Shown here: in pieces, positions 25,490-34,379 of the stretch
Numbering within the stretch: position 1 is the first letter of the stretch
Layout: each line of letters starts with the position of its first letter
DNA from: Peptococcaceae bacterium
GTDB taxonomy: Bacteria; Bacillota; Peptococcia; DRI-13; PHAD01
Assembly (NCBI GenBank): GCA_024655825.1
Contig: JANLFJ010000011.1
Coordinates: forward strand, 22,324-86,323
Direction: 5' to 3'
DNA: 64,000 bases
The notes under the pieces: generated by a model
The model's database searches: none
What the model was told of the DNA's origin: nothing
What the model saw: only the letters and a program-made list of their open reading frames with translations
Made by a program: the position numbers and the translations under genes

Positions 25490-26190
25490 AAATAGCGGGC
25501 CTTGAAAGGAATTCATTTGTGGATTACCCCGGAAAGATTGCGGCCGTTGTGTTTGCTCCCGGATGCAATCTTGGTTGTTATTACTGCCACAACCGCGTCC
25601 TGCTGTCGGCGGAAGGAACCCGCAGTCTCATACCGGTAGGGGAAGTGCTTGCCTTTCTCGAAGAACGGAAAGGTTTCCTGGACGCCGTCGTGATCAGCGG
25701 CGGAGAGCCGACCCTGCAGGACGGCCTGGAAGGATTCGCCTCGGCCGTTAAAAAAATGGGGTACCTGGTGAAGCTGGATACAAACGGCACTAACCCGCGG
25801 GTGCTGGAAGAACTTATGGGGAAGGGGCTGCTGGACTATGTCGCCATGGATATAAAGGCGCCCTTTTCCAAGTACGAGGAAATATGCGGGACCGGCGCTT
25901 ACCTGGAGGAGATCCAAAAAAGCATTGCCTTGCTGCTGGAAACAGACAAGGGGGACTACGAGTTCAGAACAACGATGGTCCCCGACCTGGATGAGGACGA
26001 TGTGGAGTCTATCGCTGCAGAGATTGCGGGAGCGAAACTCTATGTCCTGCAGCAGTACCGGCCGCCGGATACGCCGGGCGGGAAAAGAACTCCCGGGGCT
26101 TGGCCCCGGCCGCACAGCGCCGAATATATCCGGCGGGCTGCCGGGAAGGCTGCCAGGCTGGTAAAAAAATGCATCACGAGAGGTATATGA
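25486..26190 (+). CDS. nrdG: Anaerobic ribonucleotide reductase activating enzyme
   Basis: The 234-residue radical SAM protein has the CxxxCxxC cluster motif in CNLGCYYCHN (C27, C31, C34) and the glycine-rich SAM region VISGGEPTLQ. It should generate the glycyl radical on NrdD by hydrogen abstraction with a 5'-deoxyadenosyl radical. The open frame extends upstream to 25312, but the ATG at 25486 overlapping the nrdD stop (ATGA) begins exactly where homology begins. Length fits the NrdG2 subtype. It ends before a strong terminator. Confidence 0.94.
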   Translation: MKIAGLERNSFVDYPGKIAAVVFAPGCNLGCYYCHNRVLLSAEGTRSLIPVGEVLAFLEERKGFLDAVVISGGEPTLQDGLEGFASAVKKMGYLVKLDTNGTNPRVLEELMGKGLLDYVAMDIKAPFSKYEEICGTGAYLEEIQKSIALLLETDKGDYEFRTTMVPDLDEDDVESIAAEIAGAKLYVLQQYRPPDTPGGKRTPGAWPRPHSAEYIRRAAGKAARLVKKCITRGI

Positions 26191-26207
26191 TGTAAAGATC
26201 AAGCAAG

Positions 26208-26256
26208 AAAAGCTGTGCCGTTTCTGACTTGCAAGTCAAAACCAGCACAGCTTTTT
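26208..26256 (+). terminator. Terminator after nrdDG
   Basis: AAAAGCTGTGC (26208-26218) pairs with GCACAGCTTTT (26245-26255) and continues in T. A second small hairpin (GACTTGCAAGTC) lies in the loop. Confidence 0.85.
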
Positions 26257-26312
26257 GTCTGAGAATAAATAAATAAGCAGGTGAAGTACTTTAAAAAATT
26301 GAAAAAAGCGTA

Positions 26313-26342
26313 TATAATAAAAGTGGCTGAGCCAATCAGCCA
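26313..26342 (+). promoter_or_regulatory. Promoter -10 and start-site palindrome of the catabolic cluster
   Basis: TATAAT at 26313-26318 follows a weak -35 (TTTAAA) at 17 bases. Immediately downstream, TGGCTGA-GCCAA-TCAGCCA (26324-26342) is a 7+7 bp perfect palindrome covering the expected transcription start. It is a good operator candidate for the FadR/GntR-type regulator encoded at the end of the cluster. Confidence 0.55.
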
Positions 26343-26382
26343 TTAGGACACTAAATCTAATTTATCAGAAAGGAGAATCTGT

Positions 26383-27186
26383 ATGGTGTTTGTTGACTCT
26401 CACACCCACCTTACGGAAGTCACATTCGAAAACCTGGAGTGGATGTACCTGGTAGGCATCAGGGAAGTGGTGGCTCCGGCGCAGCTTGTGGCCACGCAGC
26501 GCGTTTCCTGCAAAACGATCAAGGACGTGTGGGACCACCAGCTGGGGATGCAGACGGGCAGGGCGGCAAGCAACCTTATTAAGGTCTACACGATGATTTC
26601 CATCAGCATGGTCAGCATGCCGGCTGAAGACCCGCAAGAGCTGTACGAGGCAATGCCCGGCTATTTGAAAATGCCCCAGGTGGTGGCGGTAGGAGAGATC
26701 GGTTTTGAGCCGGCTTCTAAATCCTGCCCGGACTTAGGTTTCCAGGAGGAAGTGGTGAGGAACCAGGTCATGATTGCCAGGGATGCTTCCGTGCCGGTAG
26801 ACTTTCATGTCCCGCACCCGCCGGATAAGAAGAAAATGTTCACGGAAAAGACGCTGAAGATATGCCAGGAGATAGGAATCCCTTTTTCCAGGGTGATCAT
26901 CGACCACTGCTCTGAAGCGAATATCGAAATGGTGCTGGAGGCGGGCGCAGCGGCAGCCATTTCCGTGCAGCCCTGGCGAGGCCTGACCCCGGAAATTGCC
27001 GCTGACCTTGTAATTAAATACGGACCAGAACGGGTCATGTTGAACAGCGACTGCGGGACAAACCTATCGGATCCTTGTGCCGTGGCCAAAGCGGCCTTTG
27101 CCCTGAAGAAAAAAGGCGCGGCGGATGAAATAATAGATAAGGTGTGCAGGGCCAACTGCAAAAAAATACTGAATCTTCCGGACTGA
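26383..27186 (+). CDS. TatD-like metal-dependent hydrolase
   Basis: The 267-residue protein is an amidohydrolase-fold enzyme related to TatD. It shows the N-terminal HxH (DSHTHL, H7 and H9), the GEIGFE glutamate, the DFHVPHP histidine, the IDHC histidine and a late aspartate in LNSDCG, so a complete binuclear metal site is visible. Relatives include nucleases, lactonases and esterases; the divergent sequence and location in a catabolic operon make a small-molecule lactonase or amidase more plausible than a nuclease, but this is inference. It is the first gene of the cluster, with a strong AAAGGAG ribosome site, 17 bases before the FAD dehydrogenase. Confidence 0.8.
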   Translation: MVFVDSHTHLTEVTFENLEWMYLVGIREVVAPAQLVATQRVSCKTIKDVWDHQLGMQTGRAASNLIKVYTMISISMVSMPAEDPQELYEAMPGYLKMPQVVAVGEIGFEPASKSCPDLGFQEEVVRNQVMIARDASVPVDFHVPHPPDKKKMFTEKTLKICQEIGIPFSRVIIDHCSEANIEMVLEAGAAAAISVQPWRGLTPEIAADLVIKYGPERVMLNSDCGTNLSDPCAVAKAAFALKKKGAADEIIDKVCRANCKKILNLPD

Positions 27187-27202
27187 TTGGGGATGATAAA
27201 CG

Positions 27203-28690
27203 ATGCTGGAGGTAAAAGGAAGTTACGACGTTATTGTTATCGGCGGAGGCATAGCAGGCGCCGCAGCGCTCAGGGAGCTTTCCAAGTATAAGCTGTCTAT
27301 GGCCATGCTGGAAAAGGAAGCCGAGGTTTGCTTCGGGCAGACCAAGGGAACACACGGCGTGATCCACTGCGGGTTCCCTGGCTTTCGCTCCGTTACCCCG
27401 CTGCGGAACATCGGCGAGATCAAGGGCAGTATCATGATGGAGGAGCTGTGCCGGCAGCTTGATGTCCCCTATAAGCGGGTAGGAAAACTGTTTGTTGCTT
27501 TTGATGATGAAGATATATCCATCCTGAGGGAATATGAGTACAATGCCAAAAGAAACGGGGTGCAGGGCGTCGAATTTATCGCTGACAGGGACAGGATCCG
27601 GCAAATGGAACCAAACATCTCCCCGGAGATAATTGCCGCCCTGTATACTCCCACTACTGCGGTAACCAGCCCTTGGGGACTTGTTCACGGGCTGGTGGAA
27701 AACGCTCTTGACAACGGGGCTCATCTTTTTGTCGATACCGAAGTGCAGGCCGTTGAAACCCTGTCCGGTGGGGATATGCTGCTGAGGACTGGGAACGGGA
27801 TTTTCCAGGCCAGGTATGTGATCAATGCAGCGGGCCTTTACGCGGACAAGGTTGCCAACATGGCGGGCGACTTCAGTTTCAAAATAAGCGGCACCAGGCA
27901 GCAGAGAATCATCATGGATAAGAAAGCGGAAGGCATAGTCAGGCATTTTGTGCGAGACCTTAGAAAAAGCGGTGACGGCGGCGACTTTGTATCGCCTACT
28001 GTTTACGGCGACATCATGGTCGGGTCGAAAGTGGAAACGATTGAAGAACTGGGGGATAACAGAACAACCAGGGAAGGACTGGAGGAGTGGGTGATCCCGC
28101 GTTATCTGAGGCTGGTTCCCTCCCTGTCTCCTTCCATGTCGATTAAACCATTTGGCGGTTTTATCCCGAAAGCGGGGAACGACTATCACATCAAACCGGC
28201 GCCCGGCAATCACAGGTTTATCAACATGGTTTTGGGAGCGCAGGGTCTGACGGCCTCGCCGGCGATGGGAGAATACGTCGTCCAGGTGGTCCTTTCCTCC
28301 GTCGGGCTCAACCTGGAATTGAAAAAGGATTTTAACCCTTACCGGAAAGGCATTCCGCACATTTGTGAAATGGACGATGAAGAAAAGGTGAAACTCCTGG
28401 CCAAGGACCCGAGATACGGGCATATCGTCTGCCGCTGCGAATACGTTTCGGAAGGGGAAATTGTGGAAGCGATAAGAAGGGGAGCCAGGACGCGCGACGG
28501 GGTCAAGTTCAGGACGCGTTCGGGAATGGGCAGGTGCCAGGGCGGATTTTGCGGGCCGCGGGTCTTGAAAATACTGAGCAGGGAACTGGGAATACCGTTG
28601 GAGCAGGTGACTCGCAGGGGCAAGGGCTCGGTCGAAGTCCCGTACAGGCTTAAAGAGCTGTTAATCGACGAGGGGAAGGGTGACGCCTGA
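27203..28690 (+). CDS. FAD-dependent dehydrogenase, GlpA-like, with [2Fe-2S] BFD domain
   Basis: The 495-residue protein starts with a GxGxxG FAD motif (DVIVIGGGIAGAAALRELSK) and a DAO-type oxidase fold in which a secondary alcohol or amine would be oxidised. Its C-terminal 90 residues form a BFD-like [2Fe-2S] domain with cysteines in VCRCEY and GRCQGGFC. This matches the large subunit of three-part dehydrogenases annotated as anaerobic glycerol-3-phosphate dehydrogenase in Firmicutes and Thermotogae, and more distantly HCN synthase and opine oxidases. No glycerol kinase or facilitator is nearby, so glycerol-3-phosphate is unlikely to be the assigned substrate here. The stop overlaps the next start (TGATG). 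Confidence 0.88.
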   Translation: MLEVKGSYDVIVIGGGIAGAAALRELSKYKLSMAMLEKEAEVCFGQTKGTHGVIHCGFPGFRSVTPLRNIGEIKGSIMMEELCRQLDVPYKRVGKLFVAFDDEDISILREYEYNAKRNGVQGVEFIADRDRIRQMEPNISPEIIAALYTPTTAVTSPWGLVHGLVENALDNGAHLFVDTEVQAVETLSGGDMLLRTGNGIFQARYVINAAGLYADKVANMAGDFSFKISGTRQQRIIMDKKAEGIVRHFVRDLRKSGDGGDFVSPTVYGDIMVGSKVETIEELGDNRTTREGLEEWVIPRYLRLVPSLSPSMSIKPFGGFIPKAGNDYHIKPAPGNHRFINMVLGAQGLTASPAMGEYVVQVVLSSVGLNLELKKDFNPYRKGIPHICEMDDEEKVKLLAKDPRYGHIVCRCEYVSEGEIVEAIRRGARTRDGVKFRTRSGMGRCQGGFCGPRVLKILSRELGIPLEQVTRRGKGSVEVPYRLKELLIDEGKGDA

Positions 28691-29946
28691 TGAGTGGGAT
28701 AATCAGCAAACCGGTGGATATAGCGGTGATTGGAGGAGGACCTGGGGGCATCGGGGCGGCTATCAGGGCCAGGGAAGAAGGAGCCGAAAGGGTTGTCCTT
28801 CTGGAACGTTCCGAAGAACTGGGCGGAATGCTGACGCAGTGCATTCACAACGGGTTTGGCTTGCATTATTTCAAAGAGGAGCTGTCCGGACCCGCTTATA
28901 TTTATAAACAATTAAAGAAACTTGAAACTTCGGGTGTGGAAGTGATGACCCGAACCATGGCCATAGAACTGGCGGGAACGAAAATCAAGGCCCTGGCGGA
29001 AAACGCGGTGGTAAACATTGAGGCGAAGGCCGTGATTTTGTGCATGGGCTGCCGTGAACGGGCCAGGGGCAGCATAAGGATACCGGGCCACAGGCCGGCT
29101 GGAGTGTTTACGGCTGGGACGGCTCAGCGGCTGATCAATATTGATGGTTACCTGCCGGGTAAAAAGGTCGTCATCCTGGGGTCGGGCGATATAGGCATGA
29201 TCATGGCGCGCCGCCTGACCCTGGAGGGGGCGGAAGTCGTCTGCCTGGTTGAATTGCTGCCGTTTATCGGCGGGTTGATCAGGAACGAGGTGCAGTGTCT
29301 CCAAGATTTCAACATTCCGGTGTATACAAGCCACACCGTCAGCAACATAATCGGTAAGGACAGGGTGGAAAAAATAGTGATAACCGAGGTTGACAGGCAG
29401 AACAGGCCTGTTCCCGGGACGGAAAAGGAGTTTGAAGCCGATACGCTGCTTTTGTCCATCGGCTTGATCCCCGAAAACGAGCTTTCTTCGATGGCCGGGG
29501 TGGAGTTGAATCTCCTCACGGGCGGGTCGGTGGTGGATAACCTGTGGCAAACAAGCGTTGCTGGTATTTTTGCCGGCGGCAATGTTGTCCATGTTCATGA
29601 TTTGGCCGATTATGTTACTGAATCGGCCGAAATGGCGGCTTCCAATGCTGTCAGGCGCATTGAGGGAAGGTTAAAAACTGAAAAGAATGTGCCGGTCAGA
29701 GCGGGGCAGAACATCCGCTATGTGGTGCCCAACAGGATTGTGAGCAATGACCCGGTGAGTTTTTACCTGCGCGTGTCCTGGCCGCTGGAAGAGGCTACCG
29801 TACACATCGGCGGCCTATACCGGAAAAAGTTTCCTTTCGTAAGGCCCAGCGAGCAAATCAGGATAGATGTTCCGGCGGAAAAGCTCAAGAATACCGGGGA
29901 GGAAATAGTTGTAAGCTGCGAGGGGAAGGAGGCTGTGGCCAGGTGA
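28690..29946 (+). CDS. FAD/NAD(P)-binding oxidoreductase, second subunit of the GlpA-like complex
   Basis: This 418-residue flavoprotein has an FAD motif at the N-terminus (DIAVIGGGPGGIGAAIRARE) and a second nucleotide motif near residue 160 (KVVILGSGDIGMIMARRL), as in two-dinucleotide-binding disulfide-reductase-like proteins. The short motif CMGCRERARG follows the first domain. It presumably passes electrons from the GlpA-like subunit to NAD(P) or a carrier. It overlaps its neighbours on both sides (TGATG and GTGA), which indicates translational coupling and a fixed stoichiometry of the three subunits. Confidence 0.87.
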   Translation: MSGIISKPVDIAVIGGGPGGIGAAIRAREEGAERVVLLERSEELGGMLTQCIHNGFGLHYFKEELSGPAYIYKQLKKLETSGVEVMTRTMAIELAGTKIKALAENAVVNIEAKAVILCMGCRERARGSIRIPGHRPAGVFTAGTAQRLINIDGYLPGKKVVILGSGDIGMIMARRLTLEGAEVVCLVELLPFIGGLIRNEVQCLQDFNIPVYTSHTVSNIIGKDRVEKIVITEVDRQNRPVPGTEKEFEADTLLLSIGLIPENELSSMAGVELNLLTGGSVVDNLWQTSVAGIFAGGNVVHVHDLADYVTESAEMAASNAVRRIEGRLKTEKNVPVRAGQNIRYVVPNRIVSNDPVSFYLRVSWPLEEATVHIGGLYRKKFPFVRPSEQIRIDVPAEKLKNTGEEIVVSCEGKEAVAR

Positions 29947-30323
29947 GCGTGACGAAAGAGGTTGTTTGCTTGCAGTGCCCTTTCGCCTGCAAGGTCTTGG
30001 TGGAAATAAACAACAGCAGCAGGAACGAAATTGTGTCCATTTCCAATCACAAGTGCCCGCGGGGAGAAACATATGCCCGGCAGGAGGTAATCAGCCCGGT
30101 CCGGGTGCTTACCACAACCGTGAGGATTTTGAGCCGGGACAGCGACCACCCGCTGATGCCGGTGCAAACCGCGGGGCCCATTCCCAAAGAACTGTTGGGC
30201 AAGGCCATGAAAGAGCTGTCCAGGGTTGTTTTGAAGCCCCCGGTCAGGTACGGCGACACTGTTGTTTCCAATATCCTGAGGACAGGCGTTGATGTGAAGG
30301 CAACCTTTGAAGTGTTGGAGTAA
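29943..30323 (+). CDS. DUF1667 Fe-S-type small subunit
   Basis: The 126-residue protein is a DUF1667 member. Cysteines in VCLQCPFACKV and one in KCPRGE give a CxxCxxxC...C pattern suited to an Fe-S cluster. DUF1667 proteins almost always follow the GlpA- and GlpB-like flavoproteins, as here, and are thought to be the electron-transfer subunit. Translation begins with a GTG that overlaps the previous stop. Confidence 0.88.
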   Translation: MSVTKEVVCLQCPFACKVLVEINNSSRNEIVSISNHKCPRGETYARQEVISPVRVLTTTVRILSRDSDHPLMPVQTAGPIPKELLGKAMKELSRVVLKPPVRYGDTVVSNILRTGVDVKATFEVLE

Positions 30324-30341
30324 TAAAGGGGGCGGTATTAG

Positions 30342-31703
30342 ATGGATATGACCGGGGATCTTTCCAGGCACTTGGAGGCCGTCAGTTATGAGAAACTGCC
30401 CGGAGAGCTGGTGGAGACCACTAAAAAATTCATCATGGACACGATCGGTGTTGGCCTGGCCGGTATTAACGCCCCAGGCTGCGAGGAGATGACCGCGATA
30501 CTGGCCGGCCACGGCGGCAGGCAGGAAGCAGCCGTTATCGGCAAAGGCATAAAACTCCCCTCGCCGGCAGCAGCCTTCCTTAACAGCCTGTATTGTCACG
30601 CGCTGGATTTCGACGATACGTTTGACGACTCGGCCATGCATTGTTATGTAAATGTCCTTCCGCCCGCCATGGCCCTGGCTGAAGCCGAAAGGGGGGTGCA
30701 CGGCCGGGAATTTATCGCGGCCATAGCGGCGGGGGTGGATTTGTGTGCGAGGCTTGGTGCGGCCATAACTACACCCTTAAGCTGGATCAGGACAGCGACC
30801 TGCGGTTCATTTGCCGCAGCCGCCTCGGCCGCCAAGGTTTTAAAACTGGACGACGAGGGCATCCAGAATGCGCTGGGTATTGTCTACAGCCAGACTGCAG
30901 GCAATGCCCAGGCCTTGATTGACGGGGGGCTGACCAAACGGATGCAGCCGGCGTTTTCCACCAGGGCGGGCGTGCTGTCGGCTCTGATGGCCAGGAAAGG
31001 GATAACGGGAGCGCAGGAAGTGTTTGAAGGGCGGTACGGGTTTTATAATCTTTATGAACGGGGAGAATATGTGCGCGAGAATGTGTACAAAGGACTGGGA
31101 AAGGATTTTTACGGGATGAGGTTGAGCATAAAACCATACCCGTCCTGCCGGATGACCCACTCTTCCATTGATGCCGCTCTCAAGGCAAAGGAAAAGCACG
31201 GCTTCTCATTTGAAGAAATCGAAAAGGTGGAGGTCCGTGTTTCCAAGATGTGCCGGGAGATGGTGGGAGAGCCGTTCAAGGTCAGGGAAAACCCGCAGGT
31301 GGATGCCCAGTTCAGTATTCCTTACACGGTGGGTGTCGCTCTGAAATATGGAGAACCATTTATTCACGATTTTGATGAACAGGCGGTGCGCGAAAGGGAA
31401 AGGATTGACGCTGCGGGGAAGGTCGATGTTTTTGCCGATGAAAAAATAGAGGTCAGGGATTTAAAACCCGCCGCGATCAAAGTTGTTTTAAAAAATGGAA
31501 AAATTCTGCAGGAAAGAGCGGAATACCCGAAAGGCCATCCCCAAAACCCCATGAGTTGGGACGACTGCATCACCAAGTTCAAGAAGTGTGTTTCCCGGTG
31601 CGAAAAAGAGTACAGGCCGGAAAAGATAAACGAGATGATTGAATTCATCATGAATATTGAAAAATTTGAAGACGTGGGAGCGTGTATCGGGGTTCTGTTC
31701 TAG
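30342..31703 (+). CDS. MmgE/PrpD family protein
   Basis: The 453-residue protein belongs to the MmgE/PrpD family, known members of which include 2-methylcitrate dehydratase, cis-aconitate decarboxylase and iminodisuccinate epimerase. Family blocks include KKFIMDTIGVGLAG, HALDFDDTFDDSAMH, GLTKRMQPAFSTRAGVLSAL and KPYPSCRMTHSSIDA. All known activities act next to a carboxylate by proton abstraction (dehydration, decarboxylation or epimerisation), so a hydroxy-, imino- or unsaturated polycarboxylate is expected. No citrate synthase or 2-methylisocitrate lyase gene is near, so the methylcitrate cycle is not supported. Confidence 0.9.
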   Translation: MDMTGDLSRHLEAVSYEKLPGELVETTKKFIMDTIGVGLAGINAPGCEEMTAILAGHGGRQEAAVIGKGIKLPSPAAAFLNSLYCHALDFDDTFDDSAMHCYVNVLPPAMALAEAERGVHGREFIAAIAAGVDLCARLGAAITTPLSWIRTATCGSFAAAASAAKVLKLDDEGIQNALGIVYSQTAGNAQALIDGGLTKRMQPAFSTRAGVLSALMARKGITGAQEVFEGRYGFYNLYERGEYVRENVYKGLGKDFYGMRLSIKPYPSCRMTHSSIDAALKAKEKHGFSFEEIEKVEVRVSKMCREMVGEPFKVRENPQVDAQFSIPYTVGVALKYGEPFIHDFDEQAVRERERIDAAGKVDVFADEKIEVRDLKPAAIKVVLKNGKILQERAEYPKGHPQNPMSWDDCITKFKKCVSRCEKEYRPEKINEMIEFIMNIEKFEDVGACIGVLF

Positions 31704-31732
31704 TGAGTTTGATAAAACGAGGGGGTATCGAA

Positions 31733-32464
31733 ATGAGAAAGTATTCCATCAGGCCTATCCCGCTGTGTGAAGGCGAAAGGGATATGTCGCAGTGGACGTA
31801 TCGCTGGAACATGGGGAAAAAGACAAAGACGGCCTGTTTTATCTGGTATCTTGAGGGTTCGGATCCTGTAACCCTGGTCGATGCCGGCGCTCAGGCGGAG
31901 CACTTTACGAACCCGGAATTTCCCATGAAAACGCGCGTTACTCTGGAAGACGGGCTAAAAAGGTTTGGCCTTGCCCCGGAAGATGTAAAACAGGTAATTC
32001 TTACACACTTGCATTTTGACCATGTCGCCCTGGCCAAACGTTTCAGCAGTGCCGTATTCATAGTCCAGAGAAAGGAACTGGAGTTTGCCCGCAATCCCCA
32101 TGTTTTCTGCGCTGTGGATTACAATCCCGCCTATTTTGAAGGTCTCAACATGAGACTCGTTGACGGCGATGTCCAGATAATGCCCGGGGTAAAGGCGCTT
32201 TTCACACCAGGTCACAGCCCGGGGGGGCAGTCGGTTCAGGTGGAGACCGGGAGCGGCCGGGCGATTATAGCCGGGTTATGCACACAAATGATAACCTTTG
32301 AACAAACTCCCTTCATGAAAGAACGGGGGCTGGAAGTGGCGGCCTGCGGGCTGCACACAGACTGCCGCGAAGCCTATGACAGCGCCCTCAGGATTAAACG
32401 GGAAGCGGAGGTCATAGTAGCACTCCATGATCCGGTGTTCATCGAAACGGAGAAGATTGGCTAA
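31733..32464 (+). CDS. Lactonase-type metallo-beta-lactamase fold hydrolase
   Basis: The 243-residue protein has the MBL zinc motif HxHxDH in THLHFDHVA (H92, H94, D96, H97), H161 in PGHSPGGQS and a terminal H232 in HDP, as in N-acyl-homoserine lactonases. At the place where the metal-bridging aspartate is usually found (AGD) it has AGL (L182), so the metal site may hold one ion or use another ligand. The frame opens earlier (GTG at 31682, inside the PrpD gene), but the ATG at 31733 has a clear GGGGG ribosome site. In this setting it more likely opens a lactone or thioester intermediate than a quorum signal. Confidence 0.85.
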   Translation: MRKYSIRPIPLCEGERDMSQWTYRWNMGKKTKTACFIWYLEGSDPVTLVDAGAQAEHFTNPEFPMKTRVTLEDGLKRFGLAPEDVKQVILTHLHFDHVALAKRFSSAVFIVQRKELEFARNPHVFCAVDYNPAYFEGLNMRLVDGDVQIMPGVKALFTPGHSPGGQSVQVETGSGRAIIAGLCTQMITFEQTPFMKERGLEVAACGLHTDCREAYDSALRIKREAEVIVALHDPVFIETEKIG

Positions 32465-32526
32465 CAGCGGCTTGTCTGGTATAATGAACCGGGAAGTTTA
32501 TTTAAATTGTGGGAGGGTCACAGGAG

Positions 32527-33222
32527 TTGGACGTATCAGGTTATGTGTCTCCAATCAACAAGAACAGGCTGCACCAGGAAGTGATCTGGAGGATCAAGGA
32601 ACTGATAGCCCAGGGCTGTTTCAAGCCTGGGGATAAACTGCCTTCAAACAGGGAACTGGCGGAACAGTTCTCCGTCAGCAGGGCGGTCATAGCCGAAGCC
32701 ATGGCCCTGTTAGAAGTAATGGGTATTGTCAAAATAAAACCGGGCAGCGGGACATATGTAAATTCTTTAAACAAGGAAGGGATTGAGCAGGAGGTCCTGA
32801 ACTTTATCCTGACCTCTAAGAAATACCTGCTGGAAGACTTAAACGAACTTCGCTTCATACTGGAGCCGGAAATTGCCAGGCTGGCCGCGGAAAAAAGAAA
32901 TGACCCGGATATTGAAAAAATGCGGAGCGTACTGCAAAGGATGGAAGAAAAAGCCGCAAAGGACGAAAACGTGACCGATGAATCCATGAATTTTCACCTT
33001 TTACTGGCGAAAGCCGCACAGAACCAGATAATTGTCAGGATACTGGTTTATTTGCACATCATACTCAGGGAGAGCCGGGACGCCTCGTTAAAAAGGAAGG
33101 AAAGGCCCAAACTAGCGGTCAAGGAACACATGGCGATACTCGATGCTGTTATTGAAAAAGACGGTGAAAAGGCGAAAAAGCTGATGAAAAAGCACTTGGA
33201 GGAACTGCCCAGGTTTTTGTAA
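32527..33222 (+). CDS. FadR-subfamily GntR transcriptional regulator
   Basis: The roughly 231-residue protein has a GntR winged helix (QEVIWRIKELIAQGCFKPGD, KLPSNRELAEQFSVSRAVIA, then IKPGSGTYVN) and an all-helical FCD ligand domain with metal-type residues (NFHLLLAKAA, KEHMAILDAV). FCD regulators usually respond to organic acids, matching the PrpD and dehydrogenase genes. The start is uncertain: GTG at 32509, or TTG at 32527 behind GGGAGGG; I prefer the latter. It closes the cluster and probably controls it, possibly through the palindrome at 26324-26342. Confidence 0.9.
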   Translation: MDVSGYVSPINKNRLHQEVIWRIKELIAQGCFKPGDKLPSNRELAEQFSVSRAVIAEAMALLEVMGIVKIKPGSGTYVNSLNKEGIEQEVLNFILTSKKYLLEDLNELRFILEPEIARLAAEKRNDPDIEKMRSVLQRMEEKAAKDENVTDESMNFHLLLAKAAQNQIIVRILVYLHIILRESRDASLKRKERPKLAVKEHMAILDAVIEKDGEKAKKLMKKHLEELPRFL

Positions 33223-33250
33223 AGACATCAGGAAGCAGCCATGGGGCAAG

Positions 33251-33292
33251 CGGGGGAGGTTCTGGTTTGTCAGCAAATCAGAACCTCCCCCG
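33251..33292. terminator. Long bidirectional hairpin
   Basis: A 19-base arm (33251-33269) pairs with 33274-33292 with one mismatch around a four-base loop. It separates the convergent regulator and chemoreceptor genes. Confidence 0.75.
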
Positions 33293-33353
33293 CGGAATAA
33301 ACCCCAAGGGGCCGTTTTTTAAAAAATGGGCGCTGGGCTTGTACGAGCGATCC

Positions 33354-34187
33354 TCAGATTAGTTTGGCAAAATTGGCCAGGGTTTCAAGCTGTGCGGTCA
33401 TCTCCTGCATTGAGGCCGCTATTTCTTCCGTGGCTGCGGCCTGCTCCTGGCTTATGGCATGGGTTTCCTGCGAATTATCGTTTATGTTTTCGATTGCCTG
33501 GGAGATCTCTTTAAGGATGGCGGCCACGTTTTTGGCCGAAAGATTGCTTTCCTCAGAGAGGCGCCTTATTTCTTCAGCCACAACGGCGAATCCCCGGCCG
33601 TGTTCGCCGACCCGGGCTGCTTCGATGGCGGCGTTCAAACCGAGGAGTTTGGTCTGATCGGCCACGTGCCTGATCATTTCGATGATTTCATCGGTTTTGT
33701 GCAGGCCGTCTTTGGTTTGGCCGGTCAGCGACGACAGCTTTTCTCCTATCTTGGACAGGTGTTGGGCTCCGCTGGCGATTTCCTGTATACTGCTGTTAAC
33801 TTGCTGGAAAGAAGCGCTGAATTGGTCAATGATTTCCTGGAGCCTGTTCTGGTTGTCCAGGCTCATTCCGAAGATCACTGTCCCGATCACCTGATTGTTT
33901 TCATCAAAAATGGGTTCAGCGATCGCTTTATAAGGTATGCCGTATAATTCTTTCGGAATTACGGCCGTTTCTTTTTGCCGGTTCTTTATGGCCAGGGAGG
34001 CCGAACTGCCTTCTTTAATGGGATCGTTTACTTTTAAGCCTATGTCGATGGTTTTACCCGGTTCATATGCGATGTATTTCTCGGTATCGGAAACGGTTAC
34101 AAAAACATCCACGGAAAGCATTTCTTTAAGGTACGGGGTAAGCGTTACAAAAGCGTCCATGATATTTTTCCCCACAAACTTGTTCAT
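33354..34187 (-). CDS. Cytosolic methyl-accepting chemotaxis-type receptor
   Basis: The 277-residue protein has no membrane segment. Residues 1-115 form a small Cache/PAS-like sensor domain ([37 protein letters not shown]). The rest is a shortened MCP signalling hairpin with the near-invariant tip [24 protein letters not shown]. Such proteins couple an internal signal to CheA/CheW. It lies between the catabolic cluster and an MFS transporter, transcribed toward the regulator, so it may report on the same substrate or on redox state; that link is by position only. Confidence 0.9.
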   Translation of the reverse strand: MNKFVGKNIMDAFVTLTPYLKEMLSVDVFVTVSDTEKYIAYEPGKTIDIGLKVNDPIKEGSSASLAIKNRQKETAVIPKELYGIPYKAIAEPIFDENNQVIGTVIFGMSLDNQNRLQEIIDQFSASFQQVNSSIQEIASGAQHLSKIGEKLSSLTGQTKDGLHKTDEIIEMIRHVADQTKLLGLNAAIEAARVGEHGRGFAVVAEEIRRLSEESNLSAKNVAAILKEISQAIENINDNSQETHAISQEQAAATEEIAASMQEMTAQLETLANFAKLI

Positions 34188-34278
34188 GCATGATTCCTCC
34201 CCTTTTTAGTGATTGTTATATACTTATTATATATTATAAAAATATTGTTTTTAAGGTATTGGACCAAATTTTCCGGGC

Positions 34279-34293
34279 GGTGCCGGTATTGCA
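34279..34293 (+). promoter_or_regulatory. Weak candidate sigma-54 promoter for the MFS gene
   Basis: GG (34279-34280) and GC (34291-34292) are ten bases apart and the -12 part TTGCA is perfect. The -24 part reads CGGTGCC rather than TGGCACG, so the match is only partial. It lies about 87 bases before the start codon. Confidence 0.3.
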
Positions 34294-34379
34294 TTTTTTA
34301 CCTGGCTGGACTACAATTGTTTTGTTTATAAAAATTGTTTCAACGGTTAGTGGTTGACGAAAACGGCTGGTGACGCGAT

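Noticed and set aside
27035..28423. 462-codon frame on the minus strand
   Set aside because: It is the antisense shadow of the GlpA-like dehydrogenase gene, whose protein has clear FAD and Fe-S motifs; the shadow has no recognisable domain.
29763..30701. 312-codon frame on the minus strand
   Set aside because: It spans three genes on the plus strand, including the DUF1667 gene, and shows no domain of its own.
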